From Saccharothrix sp. (GTDB lineage Bacteria > Actinomycetota > Actinomycetes > Mycobacteriales > Pseudonocardiaceae), in the NCBI RefSeq assembly GCF_031180885.1, contig NZ_JAPSLK010000032.1, positions 31,828-95,827 of the forward strand: a stretch of DNA of 64,000 nt. Reading direction: 5' to 3'. Positions 26,991 through 36,897 of the stretch are shown here, piece after piece. Both the position numbers and the translations under genes were made by a program. A model generated the notes under the pieces. That model worked only from the letters and a program-made list of their open reading frames with translations. It searched no databases and was not told the DNA's origin. How positions within the stretch are numbered: position 1 is the stretch's first letter; every line of letters begins with the position of its first letter.

Positions 26991-28559
26991 TCACTCCCAC
27001 TCGATGGTGCCCGGCGGCTTGCTCGTCACGTCCAGCACCACCCGGTTGACCTCCGCCACCTCGTTGGTGATCCGGGTCGAGATGCGCTCCAGCACGTCGT
27101 ACGGCAGGCGGGTCCAGTCGGCGGTCATCGCGTCCTCCGAGGACACCGGCCGCAGCACGACCGGGTGACCGTAGGTCCGCCCGTCGCCCTGCACGCCCAC
27201 GCTGCGCACGTCCGCCAGCAGGACCACCGGGCACTGCCAGATCGTGCGGTCCAGGCCGGCCGAGGTCAGCTCCTCGCGGGCGATCGCGTCGGCCTTGCGC
27301 AGCACGTCCAGCCGCTCCGCGGTCACCTCGCCGATGATCCGGATGCCCAGCCCCGGCCCCGGGAACGGCTGCCGCTGCACGATCGTCTCCGGCAGGCCCA
27401 GCTCCGTGCCGACCCGGCGCACCTCGTCCTTGAACAGCGCCCGCAGCGGCTCGACCAGGGTGAACTGGAGGTCCTCGGGCAGCCCGCCGACGTTGTGGTG
27501 GCTCTTGATGTTCGCGGTGCCCGCGCCGCCGCCGGACTCGACCACGTCCGGGTACAGCGTCCCCTGCACGAGGAACCGGTAGTCGCCCTCGGCCTTCAGG
27601 TCCCGCTCGGCCTGCTCGAACACGCGGATGAACTCGCGGCCGATGATCTTGCGCTTCTCCTCCGGGTCCGTGACGCCCTTCAACGCCCCCAGGAACCGCT
27701 CGCGCGCGTCCACGGTGACCAGGTTCACGCCGGTCGCGGCCACGTAGTCGCGCTCGACCTGCGCCCGCTCACCCGCCCGCAGCAGCCCGTGGTCGACGAA
27801 CACGCAGGTCAGCCGGTCGCCGATGGCGCGCTGCACCAGCGCCGCCGCGACCGCGGAGTCCACGCCGCCGGACAGGCCGCAGATCGCCTTGCCGTCCCCG
27901 ATCTGCTCGCGGATGCGCGCGACCTGCTCGTCCACGATCGACGACGTCGTCCACTGCGGCCGGATGCCCGCGATCTCGTGCAGGAACCGCCGCAGCACCT
28001 CCTGGCCGTGCGGCGAGTGGCCGACCTCCGGGTGGTACTGCACGCCCGCGAACCGGCGCTCCCGGTCCTCGAACGCGGCCACCGGCGCGCCGTCGCTGGA
28101 CGCGGTCACGGTGAAGCCCTGCGGGGCCGCGGTGACGCAGTCGCCGTGGCTCATCCACACCGGGTGGCTGCCGGGCAGCTCCTCGTGCAGCAGACCGCCG
28201 TCGGCCCGCACGTTCACCTCGGTGCGGCCGTACTCGCGGGTGCCGGTGTGCTCGACGGTGCCGCCGAGGGCGCCCGCCATGGCCTGGAAGCCGTAGCAGA
28301 TGCCGAACACCGGCACGCCCACCTCGAACAGCTTCGGGTCCACCTGCGGGGCGCCCGGCTCGTAGACGCTGGACGGACCGCCGGAGAGCACGATGGCCGC
28401 CGGGTCCTTCTCCAGCAGCTCGGCCACGCTCGCGGTGTGCGGCACGACCTCGGAGTACACCTGCGCTTCGCGCACGCGACGGGCGATCAGCTGCGCGTAC
28501 TGCGCACCGAAGTCGACGACCAGAACGGGGCGGCTGCTGCTCTCAGACACGGCTGACAT
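26991..28559 (-). CDS. guaA: GMP synthase (glutamine-hydrolysing)
   Basis: A 522-residue enzyme that converts XMP to GMP. The N-terminal class I glutamine amidotransferase domain has its nucleophile in [13 protein letters not shown] and its His-Glu in [11 protein letters not shown]. The ATP pyrophosphatase domain has the P-loop [14 protein letters not shown], and the C-terminal dimerisation domain ends in KPPGTIEWE, the family hallmark. ATG 28559 begins [31 protein letters not shown]. It completes the guanine pathway with guaB and guaB3 upstream in the window. It is divergent from the aldehyde dehydrogenase gene. Confidence 0.97.
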   Translation of the reverse strand: MSAVSESSSRPVLVVDFGAQYAQLIARRVREAQVYSEVVPHTASVAELLEKDPAAIVLSGGPSSVYEPGAPQVDPKLFEVGVPVFGICYGFQAMAGALGGTVEHTGTREYGRTEVNVRADGGLLHEELPGSHPVWMSHGDCVTAAPQGFTVTASSDGAPVAAFEDRERRFAGVQYHPEVGHSPHGQEVLRRFLHEIAGIRPQWTTSSIVDEQVARIREQIGDGKAICGLSGGVDSAVAAALVQRAIGDRLTCVFVDHGLLRAGERAQVERDYVAATGVNLVTVDARERFLGALKGVTDPEEKRKIIGREFIRVFEQAERDLKAEGDYRFLVQGTLYPDVVESGGGAGTANIKSHHNVGGLPEDLQFTLVEPLRALFKDEVRRVGTELGLPETIVQRQPFPGPGLGIRIIGEVTAERLDVLRKADAIAREELTSAGLDRTIWQCPVVLLADVRSVGVQGDGRTYGHPVVLRPVSSEDAMTADWTRLPYDVLERISTRITNEVAEVNRVVLDVTSKPPGTIEWE

Positions 28560-28606
28560 CGTCTCAGACCTGCACCGGGTGCTCAGAACGGCCTAGGTTG
28601 TGCCCC

Positions 28607-30052
28607 ATGGACGCGTTCACCCCGCAGCCACGGCCCTGCTGGATCGCCGGACGTCCGGAGCAGGGCACGGGGGCCATCACCGTCACCCACCCCTACGACG
28701 GCACGGAGGTGGCGTCGGTCGCCGTACCCGGCCCCGACCAGGTGGAACGGGCCGTCGCCGGCGCGGCGGCGGTGGCCAAGGCATTCCGCCGCACCCCCGC
28801 GCACGTCCGCGCGAAGGCCCTCCTGCACGTGTCCCAGACCCTCGCCGAACGCGCCGAGGAGATCGCCGAGACCATCACCGCCGAGAACGGCAAGCCGCTC
28901 AAGTGGGCGAACATCGAGGTCCAGCGCGCGGTGAACACGTTCCGGTTCGCCGCCGAGGAGGCCCGCCGGTTCACCGGCGACCTCCAGCGCCTGGACACCG
29001 ACGCCAACGGCGAGGGCCGCATGGCGGTGGTCCGCCGGGTCCCGCGCGGCCCGGTGCTCGCGGTCGCCCCGTTCAACTTCCCGCTCAACCTGGTGGCGCA
29101 CAAGGTGGCCCCGGCGCTGGCCGTGGGCGCCCCGGTCATCGTGAAACCCGCCTCGGCGACCCCGCTGTCGGCGTTGCTGCTCGGCGAGGTGCTGGCCGAG
29201 GCCGACCTGCCCGAGGGCGCCTTCTCGGTGCTGCCGGTGCGCGGCTCGGACATGAAGTCGCTGGTCACCGACGAGCGGCTGCCGGTCATCTCGTTCACCG
29301 GCTCGACCTCGGTGGGCTGGTCGCTGACCGACAGCGCGCCGCGCAAGCACGTGCTGATGGAGCTGGGGTCCAACAGCGCCGCCATCGTGTGCCCGGACTG
29401 GCCCGACCTGGGGTGGGCGGCGTCCCGGATCGCGACCTTCGGCAACTACCAGGCCGGCCAGTCGTGCATCGCGGTCCAGCGGGTGCTGGTGCATCGGGAG
29501 GTGGCGGACGAGTTCGTGCCGAAGCTGGTGGCGGCGGTGCGGGCGTTGAAGACCGGCGACCCGCACGACCCGGAGGTCGAGGTCGGCCCGCTCATCGACG
29601 AGGACAACGCCCGCCGGGTCGAGGAGTGGATCTCCGAAGCCGTGTCCGGTGGCGCGGTCCTGCACGTCGGCGGCGGCCGGAAGGGCACCTCGATCGAGCC
29701 CGCCGTGCTGCAGGACGTGCCGGCGGAGGCCCGGTTGTGGCACCAGGAGGTCTTCGGGCCGGTGCTGGCGGTGTCCGTGGTGGAGTCGGTCGGGGAGGCG
29801 TTCGCGCAGGCCAACGCCACCGAGTACGGCTTGCAGGCGGGTGTGTTCACCCGTGACGTGACGGTGGCGTTCGAGGCGGCGGCCGAGCTGGAAGTCGGCG
29901 GCGTGATCATCGGCGACGTGCCGTCGTACCGGGCGGACCAGATGCCTTACGGCGGCGTGAAGGGGTCGGGGACCGGGCGGGAGGGGGTGCGTTCGGCGAT
30001 GGAGGACTTCACCGAGGAACGCACCATGGTCCTGACCGGCATCACCCTCTGA
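28607..30052 (+). CDS. NAD(P)-dependent aldehyde dehydrogenase
   Basis: A 481-residue ALDH from ATG 28607. The NAD-binding motif FTGSTSVGW, the general base in MELGSNSA, the nucleophilic Cys in YQAGQSCIAVQR and the EVFGPVL segment are all present, and FNFPLNLVAHKVAPALAVGAP is the usual oxyanion region. It resembles non-phosphorylating glyceraldehyde-3-phosphate / succinate-semialdehyde-type enzymes, but specificity cannot be read from the sequence. It stands alone; the stop codon is immediately followed by the stop of the convergent kinase gene. Confidence 0.9.
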   Translation: MDAFTPQPRPCWIAGRPEQGTGAITVTHPYDGTEVASVAVPGPDQVERAVAGAAAVAKAFRRTPAHVRAKALLHVSQTLAERAEEIAETITAENGKPLKWANIEVQRAVNTFRFAAEEARRFTGDLQRLDTDANGEGRMAVVRRVPRGPVLAVAPFNFPLNLVAHKVAPALAVGAPVIVKPASATPLSALLLGEVLAEADLPEGAFSVLPVRGSDMKSLVTDERLPVISFTGSTSVGWSLTDSAPRKHVLMELGSNSAAIVCPDWPDLGWAASRIATFGNYQAGQSCIAVQRVLVHREVADEFVPKLVAAVRALKTGDPHDPEVEVGPLIDEDNARRVEEWISEAVSGGAVLHVGGGRKGTSIEPAVLQDVPAEARLWHQEVFGPVLAVSVVESVGEAFAQANATEYGLQAGVFTRDVTVAFEAAAELEVGGVIIGDVPSYRADQMPYGGVKGSGTGREGVRSAMEDFTEERTMVLTGITL

Positions 30053-31324
30053 TCAAGCGACCCGTTCCGAAGAGATGATCTGGAGGTGGTCGTCCACCGG
30101 CCGCACCCGCAGCCGGTAGGTCTCCACGGACTGCGCGGACCCCTGCACGAAGGCCAACTCCACGTCCGCGGTGAACACGTCGTCCTCGCGCAGGACACCG
30201 ACGCTCGTCACGTGGACGTTGTCGTAGGCCACCCAGAACCGGGTGTAGTCGGGCAGGTCCGGCCGGAAGTCGGGGGAGAGGTTCTCCCAGGCCAGCGACG
30301 GGTCGTTGGTCACCTGCGCGTAGTGGGCGCGGATGAAGTCGACCACCGCCTGGTCGTCGAACAGCGGCGGGGCGACCTGGACGTCGCTCTGCGCCGGCGG
30401 CGGGCCGGTCACCGAAGGTTCGGCGGTCAGGGAGGCGGCGGCGATCGCGCCGGCGGCCACCACCAGGATCGCCGTGGCGATGGCGGGCGCCATCCAGCCC
30501 GGCCGGGGGCGGTCGACCGGGGGGTTCGCCAGCAGGTCCGCGGCGTCGGCGGCGGACGGGCGTTCGGCGGGGTCGCCGGCCAGCAGCCGGGAGATCACAC
30601 CGGACAGCGGACCCGGTGCGGGCGGGTCGATGTCGCCTTTGGCCGCCTTGTACAGCAGCGCCAGGCTGTTCTCGGTCGCCCCGTAGGGCGGTCGGCCCTC
30701 GGTGGCCGCGTACAGGGTCGCGCCCAGCGAGAAGACGTCGGCGGCGGTCCCCGGCTGTTCGCCGCGCGCCACCTCGGGAGCCAGGTACGCGGGGGTGCCG
30801 GTGATCATGCCGGTGTCGGTGAGGGTGCCGTCGTTCACCGAGCGGGAGATGCCGAAATCGGTCAGCTTCACCGCGCCGTCGTGGCCGATGAGGACGTTGG
30901 ACGGCTTCACGTCGCGGTGGACGATGCCCGCCGCGTGCGCCGCGGCCAGCGCCGCCGCCACGTGGCCGCCGATGCGGGCCGCCTCCGCGTGGTCCAGCGC
31001 GCCGCGCTCCACCAGCAGCTCGGCCAGGCTGCGTGCGGGCACGTACTCCATGACCAACCAGGGCCGGTCGTCCTCGACCACCACGTCGAACACCGCGACG
31101 GCGTTCGGGTGGTGCAGCCGGGCCGCGTTGCGCGCCTCGCGCAGCGCCCGGGCCCCGGCCACCCGGGCCTCGTCGGGCGTCAGGTCGGGCCAGCGGAGCT
31201 GCTTGACGGCCACCTCGCGGTCCAGCAGCGCGTCGAGCGCCCGCCAGACGACGCCCATGGCGCCGCTGCCGACCCGCTCGACCAGCGCGTACCGACCGCC
31301 GACCGCAGCCCCCGACTCGTGCAC
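30053..31324 (-). CDS. Membrane Ser/Thr protein kinase with NTF2-like extracytoplasmic domain (kinase 1)
   Basis: A 423-residue PknB-type kinase. The cytoplasmic catalytic domain (~1-265) has a glycine loop VGSGAMGVVW, VAVKQL, the catalytic loop HRDVKPSNVL, DFGISRS and TPAYLAPEVARG. One TM helix lies near residues 277-300 (APAIATAILVVAAGAIAAASL). The outside ~100 residues (AVVDFIRAHYAQVTNDPSLAWENL...) look like an NTF2/DUF4878-like fold also seen in other proteins of this region. It probably senses an extracytoplasmic signal and phosphorylates envelope or regulatory proteins. The SsgA-like gene lies just upstream on the same strand with 22 bp between them, suggesting co-transcription. Confidence 0.9.
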   Translation of the reverse strand: MHESGAAVGGRYALVERVGSGAMGVVWRALDALLDREVAVKQLRWPDLTPDEARVAGARALREARNAARLHHPNAVAVFDVVVEDDRPWLVMEYVPARSLAELLVERGALDHAEAARIGGHVAAALAAAHAAGIVHRDVKPSNVLIGHDGAVKLTDFGISRSVNDGTLTDTGMITGTPAYLAPEVARGEQPGTAADVFSLGATLYAATEGRPPYGATENSLALLYKAAKGDIDPPAPGPLSGVISRLLAGDPAERPSAADAADLLANPPVDRPRPGWMAPAIATAILVVAAGAIAAASLTAEPSVTGPPPAQSDVQVAPPLFDDQAVVDFIRAHYAQVTNDPSLAWENLSPDFRPDLPDYTRFWVAYDNVHVTSVGVLREDDVFTADVELAFVQGSAQSVETYRLRVRPVDDHLQIISSERVA

Positions 31325-31346
31325 GGGAGGAGGGTAGCGACCGGGC

Positions 31347-31757
31347 TCAGTTGGTCGAGACGAGCTTGGCCAACTCGCGGTCGAAGTCGATCCACAGGTC
31401 CTCCTCGCCGGGCTGGACCACGTCGTAGGTGAGGTCCAGGAACTCGGCGATGTCCTCGGCCTGGGCGGACAGGATCGCGAACCCGGTCGGCGCGTTCAGC
31501 TCCAGCAGGACCCGCTCCGGGTCGTCGGCGGCCGGGCGGACCAGGATGTCGCCCTCTCCGGACGCGGTCAGCAGGCCGTCGGCCAGCAGGTCGCGGGCGA
31601 AGATCCACTCGACCTTGCCCTGCCCGGTGTGGAACAGGACGGCGACCGCGTACGGGTCCTCCGGTTCGTAGTGCAGCTCGGCTTCCACCGGGGCCGGCGG
31701 GACGCCGGGGACCAGGAGGTGGAACGTCGTCGTGGTGGTGATGCTCTCGGCGCTCAT
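31347..31757 (-). CDS. SsgA/SsgB-like sporulation and cell-division regulator
   Basis: A 136-residue protein of the SsgA-like (SALP) family. The signature is EPEDPYAVAVLFHTGQGKVEWIFARDLLADGLLTASGEGDILVRP, matching the FHTG...V(E)W.FARDLL core of SsgB. SALPs occur only in morphologically complex actinomycetes and guide septum placement and peptidoglycan remodelling; SsgB recruits FtsZ in Streptomyces. ATG 31757 follows gaaggga; the longer frame upstream is not needed. It precedes kinase 1 in an apparent two-gene operon, hinting that the kinase may act in cell division. Which SALP subgroup it belongs to is not clear. Confidence 0.88.
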   Translation of the reverse strand: MSAESITTTTTFHLLVPGVPPAPVEAELHYEPEDPYAVAVLFHTGQGKVEWIFARDLLADGLLTASGEGDILVRPAADDPERVLLELNAPTGFAILSAQAEDIAEFLDLTYDVVQPGEEDLWIDFDRELAKLVSTN

Positions 31758-31920
31758 GGCTGTGGGATTCCCTTCTCGGTTCGACCCTCTCAGGAGAGGA
31801 GACGTCCGGAAAGGTGAATCGGGACGTGGTTCGCCTGAACACCACGCGATCGGGGGAGACCTGCGTCGCAGGTCCACCCGTTTGCCCACACCGCCCGTCT
31901 CAACTGGCCGTACCGGCGAG

Positions 31921-31933
31921 TAACACAGTGTTA
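31921..31933. promoter_or_regulatory. Short perfect palindrome between the EamA and SsgA-like genes
   Basis: taacac-a-gtgtta, six-base arms about one base, 165 bp upstream of the SsgA-like start and 8 bp past the EamA stop. It is AT-rich in a GC-rich setting, so a regulator binding site is possible. Confidence 0.3.
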
Positions 31934-31940
31934 TCGCAGG

Positions 31941-32876
31941 TCACTTGAGCGTAGTCACGGGCTCCTTCTGGGGCGGGACGATCGCCGTCGCGGGCTGCTT
32001 GCGGGTAAGCCCGACGCCCACGAGGACCACGACCATGCCCAGCACGACCCGGAGGTTGAGGTCCTCGCCCAGGAACGCGGCCCCGAGCAGGACCGACACC
32101 ACGGGCAGCAGGTAGCCGACCGTCGTGGCGTTCGTCGGGCCCTCGTCCTCGACGATCCGGTAGTTGATGATGAACGCCAGGCCGGTGCCGAAGACGCCCA
32201 GGATCGCGACCGCGACCAGCGGCTGCCACGACAGGTGCGGCTCCTGGAGGCCGCCGGCGGGCAGCACGAACACGGTCAGACCGCTGGCCAGCACCAGTTG
32301 CGTGGCGGAGATCTGCATGGACGACAGGCCGCGCCCGGACACCGTGCGGCCCACGTAGGTGTAGGCGACCGCGTAGGAGGCCGCGGCGGCGAGGCACGCC
32401 AGCGCGCCCCAGCTCGCCAGCCCCGCCTTCTGCCACGGCGCGAAGATCAGCAGGGTGCCCGCGAAGCCCAGCACGAGCCCGATCAGGCGGGCCGCGTTGC
32501 GCTGCTTCTCGAAGCCGAGCGCCAGGCCGATGGCCAGCGCCCACAGCGGGGTGGTGGCGTTGAGCACGCCCGCCACACCCGAGTCCACGGTCTCCTCGCC
32601 CACCGCGAACAGGACGAACGGGATCACGTTGCCGAACACGGCCGCGATGGCGAGGTGCCCCCACACCGCCCGGCCGCGCGGCAGTCGCTGCCCACCGGCG
32701 AACAGGAGCCCGGCCACGATGGCGGCGCCCAGCACGGTGCGGCCGAGGGCGATCTGGACCGGGGACAGCCCGGTGAGCGCGATCTTGATCCAGAGGAAGC
32801 TGGAACCCCAGAAGAGAGCGAGGACACCCATCCTGACCAGCGTGCCGGGCTTGTTCACCGGCACATCGTGCGCCAT
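31941..32876 (-). CDS. EamA/DMT-superfamily transporter
   Basis: A 311-residue integral membrane protein with ten predicted helices in two EamA halves, including FWGSSFLWIKIALTGLSPVQIALGRTVLGA in the first and a repeat of the pattern in the second (residues ~150-290). The family exports metabolites such as amino acids. ATG 32876 has ggaag 5 nt before it and is preferred over ATG 32894. The gene is divergent from a LysR regulator 64 bp away, a common pairing in which the regulator controls the exporter in response to its substrate. Substrate unknown. Confidence 0.88.
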   Translation of the reverse strand: MAHDVPVNKPGTLVRMGVLALFWGSSFLWIKIALTGLSPVQIALGRTVLGAAIVAGLLFAGGQRLPRGRAVWGHLAIAAVFGNVIPFVLFAVGEETVDSGVAGVLNATTPLWALAIGLALGFEKQRNAARLIGLVLGFAGTLLIFAPWQKAGLASWGALACLAAAASYAVAYTYVGRTVSGRGLSSMQISATQLVLASGLTVFVLPAGGLQEPHLSWQPLVAVAILGVFGTGLAFIINYRIVEDEGPTNATTVGYLLPVVSVLLGAAFLGEDLNLRVVLGMVVVLVGVGLTRKQPATAIVPPQKEPVTTLK

Positions 32877-32940
32877 GCGAAGCTTCCAGGACAAGTGAAT
32901 AGAACTGCACGACCTTTAAGCATGGCTATACGCTGGAGCC

Positions 32941-33834
32941 ATGCTGGACGTGCGACGCATGCAGGTGCTCCGCGCCGTGGTGACCACGGGCTCCATCACG
33001 GCCGCCGCGGTCAACCTCGGCTACACCCCCTCCGCGATCAGCCAGCAGGTCGCGGCCCTGGAGAAACAGGCCGGCCTGCCGCTGCTGGACCGCGTCGGCC
33101 GGGGCGTCCGCCCCACGGCGGCCGGCCGGATGCTCACCGAGCACGCGGCCCACATCACCGACCGGTTGGTCGAGGCCGAGGCCGCTCTGGCGGATTTGCG
33201 TGAGGGCCGGACCGGTCGGTTGCGGGTCCGGTACTTCGCCACCGCCGGTGCCGCGCTCGTGCCGCCCGCGGTGGCGGCGTTCAAGGAGCGGCACGCCGAC
33301 GTGCAGCTGGACCTCAAGCTGACCGAGCCGGACGACCCGATGCTGGAGATCGCGGCCGGGCGGGCGGACGTGGCCCTGACGGTGTTCCCCCGGGTGGTCG
33401 AAGCGCCGCGCGGGGTGCGGTTCGTGCACCTGCTGGACGACCCTTACCTGGCCGTGCTGCCGCGCGGGCACGAGTTGTCGCGCAAACGGGTGCTGGACCT
33501 GGCGGACCTGGCCGATTCTCCGTGGGTGGACGCGGTGAACCCGCCGGGGCCCTGCCGGGACATCGTGCTGAACGCTTGCGCGGGGGCGGGGTTCGCGCCG
33601 AACTTCGTGCTGGAGTCCGACGATTACCCGACCGCGCAGGGGTTTGTCGCGGCCGGGTTGGGCGTGACGATCATCCCGAAGCTCGGGCTGGGCGTGGTGC
33701 ACCCCGGCGTAGTGGTCCGCAAACTCCGCCACCCGGAGCCCGTGCGGATGATCCACGCCGCCATCCGCGAGGACTCTTTGAGTTCACCCGCCGTGCGCAC
33801 CCTGGTGGACGCCCTGAAGGCTGCGGTCGCCTAG
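32941..33834 (+). CDS. LysR-family transcriptional regulator
   Basis: A 297-residue LTTR. The N-terminal winged HTH is MQVLRAVVTTGSITAAAVNLGYTPSAISQQVAALEKQAG. The rest is a periplasmic-binding-protein-like effector domain with two lobes (residues ~90-295). It sits divergently to the EamA exporter and most likely regulates it together with itself; the 64-bp gap should hold the T-N11-A operator. The stop overlaps that of the convergent kinase 2 gene by 4 bp. Confidence 0.92.
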   Translation: MLDVRRMQVLRAVVTTGSITAAAVNLGYTPSAISQQVAALEKQAGLPLLDRVGRGVRPTAAGRMLTEHAAHITDRLVEAEAALADLREGRTGRLRVRYFATAGAALVPPAVAAFKERHADVQLDLKLTEPDDPMLEIAAGRADVALTVFPRVVEAPRGVRFVHLLDDPYLAVLPRGHELSRKRVLDLADLADSPWVDAVNPPGPCRDIVLNACAGAGFAPNFVLESDDYPTAQGFVAAGLGVTIIPKLGLGVVHPGVVVRKLRHPEPVRMIHAAIREDSLSSPAVRTLVDALKAAVA

Positions 33835-35447
33835 GCGAGGCTCTGTTCCTTGGAGAGGTAGAGGCCCTCGTTGACCCACTGGAGGACGATCAGCTTCCGC
33901 TCCTGGGTGACCGAGTTGTCCTTCTTGGTGATGGTCAGCTCGACCTCGTACGCGTACGCCGAGTTCTCCCGGATGTTGGTCAGCTCGACCTGCTTCACGC
34001 TGTTCCAGTAGCTCTTGTACCCGCCGGGCCCGCCCTGGGCGCCCTGCATCTCCGGGGTGAGCCGGCCGAAGCCCTCGTCGACGTGGCCGGGCAGCAGCGC
34101 GTAGTAGTCCCGGATCGTCTGTTCCATCTGCTGGCTGGTCGGGTCCGTCGTGTACTTGGTCGGCGGGGCCACCGGCTTCTTCGACGTGGACGTCGACGGC
34201 TCGCCGCCGCTCGCGACCGGCGTGGTCGACGTGGTCTGGCCGGCCTGGCCCTCGGTGCCGCCACCGCCGGACAGCATGCTGGCCAGCAGGATGCCCACCA
34301 CGGCGGCACCGACGATCGCCAGCGCCGTCACCACGGTGGACCGCTTGCTCTTGATCGGCCCACGACCCGCCGGGCGGGGCCGCGGCGGTGCGGCGGCCGG
34401 GCGTGCGGCCTGCGGCATCGCGTTGACCGGGCGCGGCGGGGTGTGCGGGGCCTGCACCGGGGGCGCCACGCGGGTGGCCTGCGGGGCCTGAGGTGGCTGG
34501 GGTGCCGGGTTCTGGGGCGGCGCGGGGGTCAGCGCGCGGGTGGCCGGGGCCGGGACCTGGACCGGCGCGCCCTGCCACGACGGCGGGTGCGACTGCGGCA
34601 GCGGCACCGGGAACTCCGGCGCGGCGCGGCCCGCGGCGACGGCGGCCAGCGCCTCCTTCGCCTCGGCCATCGTCGGCCGGTCCTCCGGCTCGGCGCGCAG
34701 CAGGCGCATCAGCAGCGCGGTCAGCGGACCGGCCTGCTTCGGCGGGGTGACCTTGCCCGAGGCCACCTGGTGCAGCAGCGCGATGGTGTTCTCGTTCAGG
34801 CCGAACGGCGGCATGCCCTCGACCGCCGCGTACAGCGTCGAACCCAGCGAGAACACGTCCGACGGCGGACCCGGGTCGTAGCCCTTCGCGACCTCGGGCG
34901 CCAGGTAGGCGGGGGTGCCCGCGAGCATGCCGGTGGCGGTGACCGTGACGTCGCCGGTCGCGCGGGAGATGCCGAAGTCGGTGATCTTGACCGTGCCGTC
35001 GTCGCCGAGCAGCACGTTGCCCGGCTTGATGTCCCGGTGCACGATGCCCGCGTTGTGCGCGGCGGCCAGCGCGCTCGCCACCTGGGAACCGATCGCGGCC
35101 ACCTCGCGGGGCGGCAGCGTGCCGCGCTCGGCCAGCACCGTCGACAGGCTGCGCGACGCCAGGTACTCCATGACCAGCCACGGCTGGCCGTCGTCCTCGG
35201 CCACGTCGTACACCGCGATCGCGTGCGGGTGCTGGAGGCGGGCCGCGATCCGACCCTCCCGCATGGCCCGGCGCTTGGCCTCGTCCGTGTCCGACTCGGC
35301 GAGACCCGGCTGGAGCAGCAGCTGCTTCACCGCGACGGTGCGGTGCAGGCGCTCGTCGTGGGCCTGCCAGACGATGCCCATCGCGCCGCTGCCGATCCGC
35401 CGGCCCAGTCGGTAGCGGCCGGCCACCAGGCGGCCATCGTCGGTCAC
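33831..35447 (-). CDS. Membrane Ser/Thr protein kinase with NTF2-like sensor domain (kinase 2)
   Basis: A 538-residue PknB-type kinase from GTG 35447 (GGAG before it). The catalytic domain carries IGSGAMGIVW, VAVKQL, HRDIKPGNVL, DFGISRA and TPAYLAPEVAKG. A Pro/Ala/Arg-rich juxtamembrane linker (~270-370) is followed by a TM helix (STVVTALAIVGAAVVGILLA), a Ser/Thr-rich stalk and a ~105-residue extracytoplasmic domain (QTIRDYYALLPGHVDEGFGRLTPE...) akin to that of kinase 1 and of the membrane protein at 38714. It follows kinase 3 on the same strand and may be part of one signalling unit. Confidence 0.9.
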   Translation of the reverse strand: MTDDGRLVAGRYRLGRRIGSGAMGIVWQAHDERLHRTVAVKQLLLQPGLAESDTDEAKRRAMREGRIAARLQHPHAIAVYDVAEDDGQPWLVMEYLASRSLSTVLAERGTLPPREVAAIGSQVASALAAAHNAGIVHRDIKPGNVLLGDDGTVKITDFGISRATGDVTVTATGMLAGTPAYLAPEVAKGYDPGPPSDVFSLGSTLYAAVEGMPPFGLNENTIALLHQVASGKVTPPKQAGPLTALLMRLLRAEPEDRPTMAEAKEALAAVAAGRAAPEFPVPLPQSHPPSWQGAPVQVPAPATRALTPAPPQNPAPQPPQAPQATRVAPPVQAPHTPPRPVNAMPQAARPAAAPPRPRPAGRGPIKSKRSTVVTALAIVGAAVVGILLASMLSGGGGTEGQAGQTTSTTPVASGGEPSTSTSKKPVAPPTKYTTDPTSQQMEQTIRDYYALLPGHVDEGFGRLTPEMQGAQGGPGGYKSYWNSVKQVELTNIRENSAYAYEVELTITKKDNSVTQERKLIVLQWVNEGLYLSKEQSLA

Positions 35448-35550
35448 GGGTGCTCCAAAGCTGCTCGGGCCTACACATCAGTGGCGTGCACCGGTGCCAT
35501 CGCCACTCGGACAAAGGACGTTGCATCACCCGATCGGGTTCAGCTCCACC

Positions 35551-36897
35551 TTACGAGGTCGATTGTTGACCTTGGACCGGAGACGCCGTGGTCGACGAGG
35601 TCGGTGCCGGCGGCGTGGTGGTGGTCGTCGGGGCCGCCGAGGACGGCTTCGTGGTGGTCGTCGTGGTCGTGGTGGTCGGCTGCTCCGTCGTGGTCGGCTG
35701 GGTCGTCGTCGGCTCTTCGAACGTCGTGCGCGGCGGCACTGTGGTGGTGGTCACAGCGGAGGACGAGGTGGTCGGCGCGGGCGTGCTGGAGCTGGTCGTC
35801 TCGCTCACCGGCGGGACCACGGGGTCCTTGCGGTCGAACACGTTCAGCGCGACCAGGATGAAACCGATCAGCAGCAGCGCGCCCAGCAACGCCGCCGCGA
35901 TGACCAGCGGGCGGGTGTTGTTCCTGGACGACGGCGGCGGCGCGACCGGGGCCGTGGCGCCGGTGGTGCGCGGGTTCGGGCGGACCACGCGGGTGCGCTC
36001 GGGGTCGAGCACGGACGTCGCGCCGGCCGGGACCGCGAGCGGCACCGCGTTCAGCCCGGACAGGCTCGGCTCCCGGCCCTGGGCGACCGCGTTGAGCAGG
36101 TCGCGGGCCTGGGCCATCGTCGGGCGCTGCGCGGGGTCGTAGTTGAGCAGGGTGAGCAGGACGTCGGTGAGCGGGTGGTCCAGCGTCGGCGGGTTGATCC
36201 GGCCGGCGGCCACCGCGTGCAGGACGCCCAGCGTGTTCTCGCTCAACCCGAACGGCGGCTCGCCCTCGGCCGCCGCGTACAGCGTCGAGCCCAGGGAGAA
36301 GACGTCCGAGGCGGGCGTCGGGTCCTGGCCGCGGGCGATCTCCGGGGCCAGGTAGGCGGGGGTGCCCGCGATCAGGCCGGTCTTGGTGACCGTGACGTCG
36401 TCGCTGGCCCGGGAGATCCCGAAGTCGGTGATCTTGACCAGGCCGTTGTCGGACAGCAGCACGTTGCCCGGCTTGACGTCCCGGTGCACGATGCCCGCCG
36501 CGTGCGCCGCCGCCAGCGCCGCCGCGGCCTGCGCGCCGATGCGGGCGACCTCCTCGGCGTCGAGGGGGCCGTGCTCGGCCATCGTGTCGGCGAGGCTGTA
36601 GGACTGGAGGTACTCCATGACCAGGCACGGAGCGCCGTTCTCCTCGACCACGTCGTAGACGGCGATCGCGTTCGGGTGGTGCAGCTTCGCGGCGATGCGG
36701 CCCTCGCGCATGGCGCGCTGGATGGCCTCGTCCTGCTCGGTCGCGTCGAGCCCCGGGGCGAGGAGCAGTTGCTTGACCGCGACGATCCGACCGAGCCGCT
36801 CGTCCTGGGCACGCCAGACGACGCCCATGGCGCCGCTGCCGATCTTGTCCAGGAACCGGTAGCGCTCGGCGATCAGCCGGCCTTCGGCGGTGCTCAC
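35551..36897 (-). CDS. Membrane Ser/Thr protein kinase with Thr-rich stalk and no sensor domain (kinase 3)
   Basis: A 448-residue PknB-type kinase from GTG 36897. The catalytic motifs IGSGAMGVVW, VAVKQL, HRDVKPGNVL, DFGISRA and TPAYLAPEIARG are intact. After the kinase domain come a linker, a TM helix (RPLVIAAALLGALLLIGFILVAL, ~330-352) and ~90 extracytoplasmic residues that are almost entirely Thr/Ser/Pro, with no folded domain. It could span the peptidoglycan or associate with a partner that supplies the sensor. It is 68% or so like kinase 2 in the catalytic half by eye, suggesting duplication. A 103-bp gap separates it from kinase 2 downstream. Confidence 0.9.
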   Translation of the reverse strand: MSTAEGRLIAERYRFLDKIGSGAMGVVWRAQDERLGRIVAVKQLLLAPGLDATEQDEAIQRAMREGRIAAKLHHPNAIAVYDVVEENGAPCLVMEYLQSYSLADTMAEHGPLDAEEVARIGAQAAAALAAAHAAGIVHRDVKPGNVLLSDNGLVKITDFGISRASDDVTVTKTGLIAGTPAYLAPEIARGQDPTPASDVFSLGSTLYAAAEGEPPFGLSENTLGVLHAVAAGRINPPTLDHPLTDVLLTLLNYDPAQRPTMAQARDLLNAVAQGREPSLSGLNAVPLAVPAGATSVLDPERTRVVRPNPRTTGATAPVAPPPSSRNNTRPLVIAAALLGALLLIGFILVALNVFDRKDPVVPPVSETTSSSTPAPTTSSSAVTTTTVPPRTTFEEPTTTQPTTTEQPTTTTTTTTTKPSSAAPTTTTTPPAPTSSTTASPVQGQQSTS

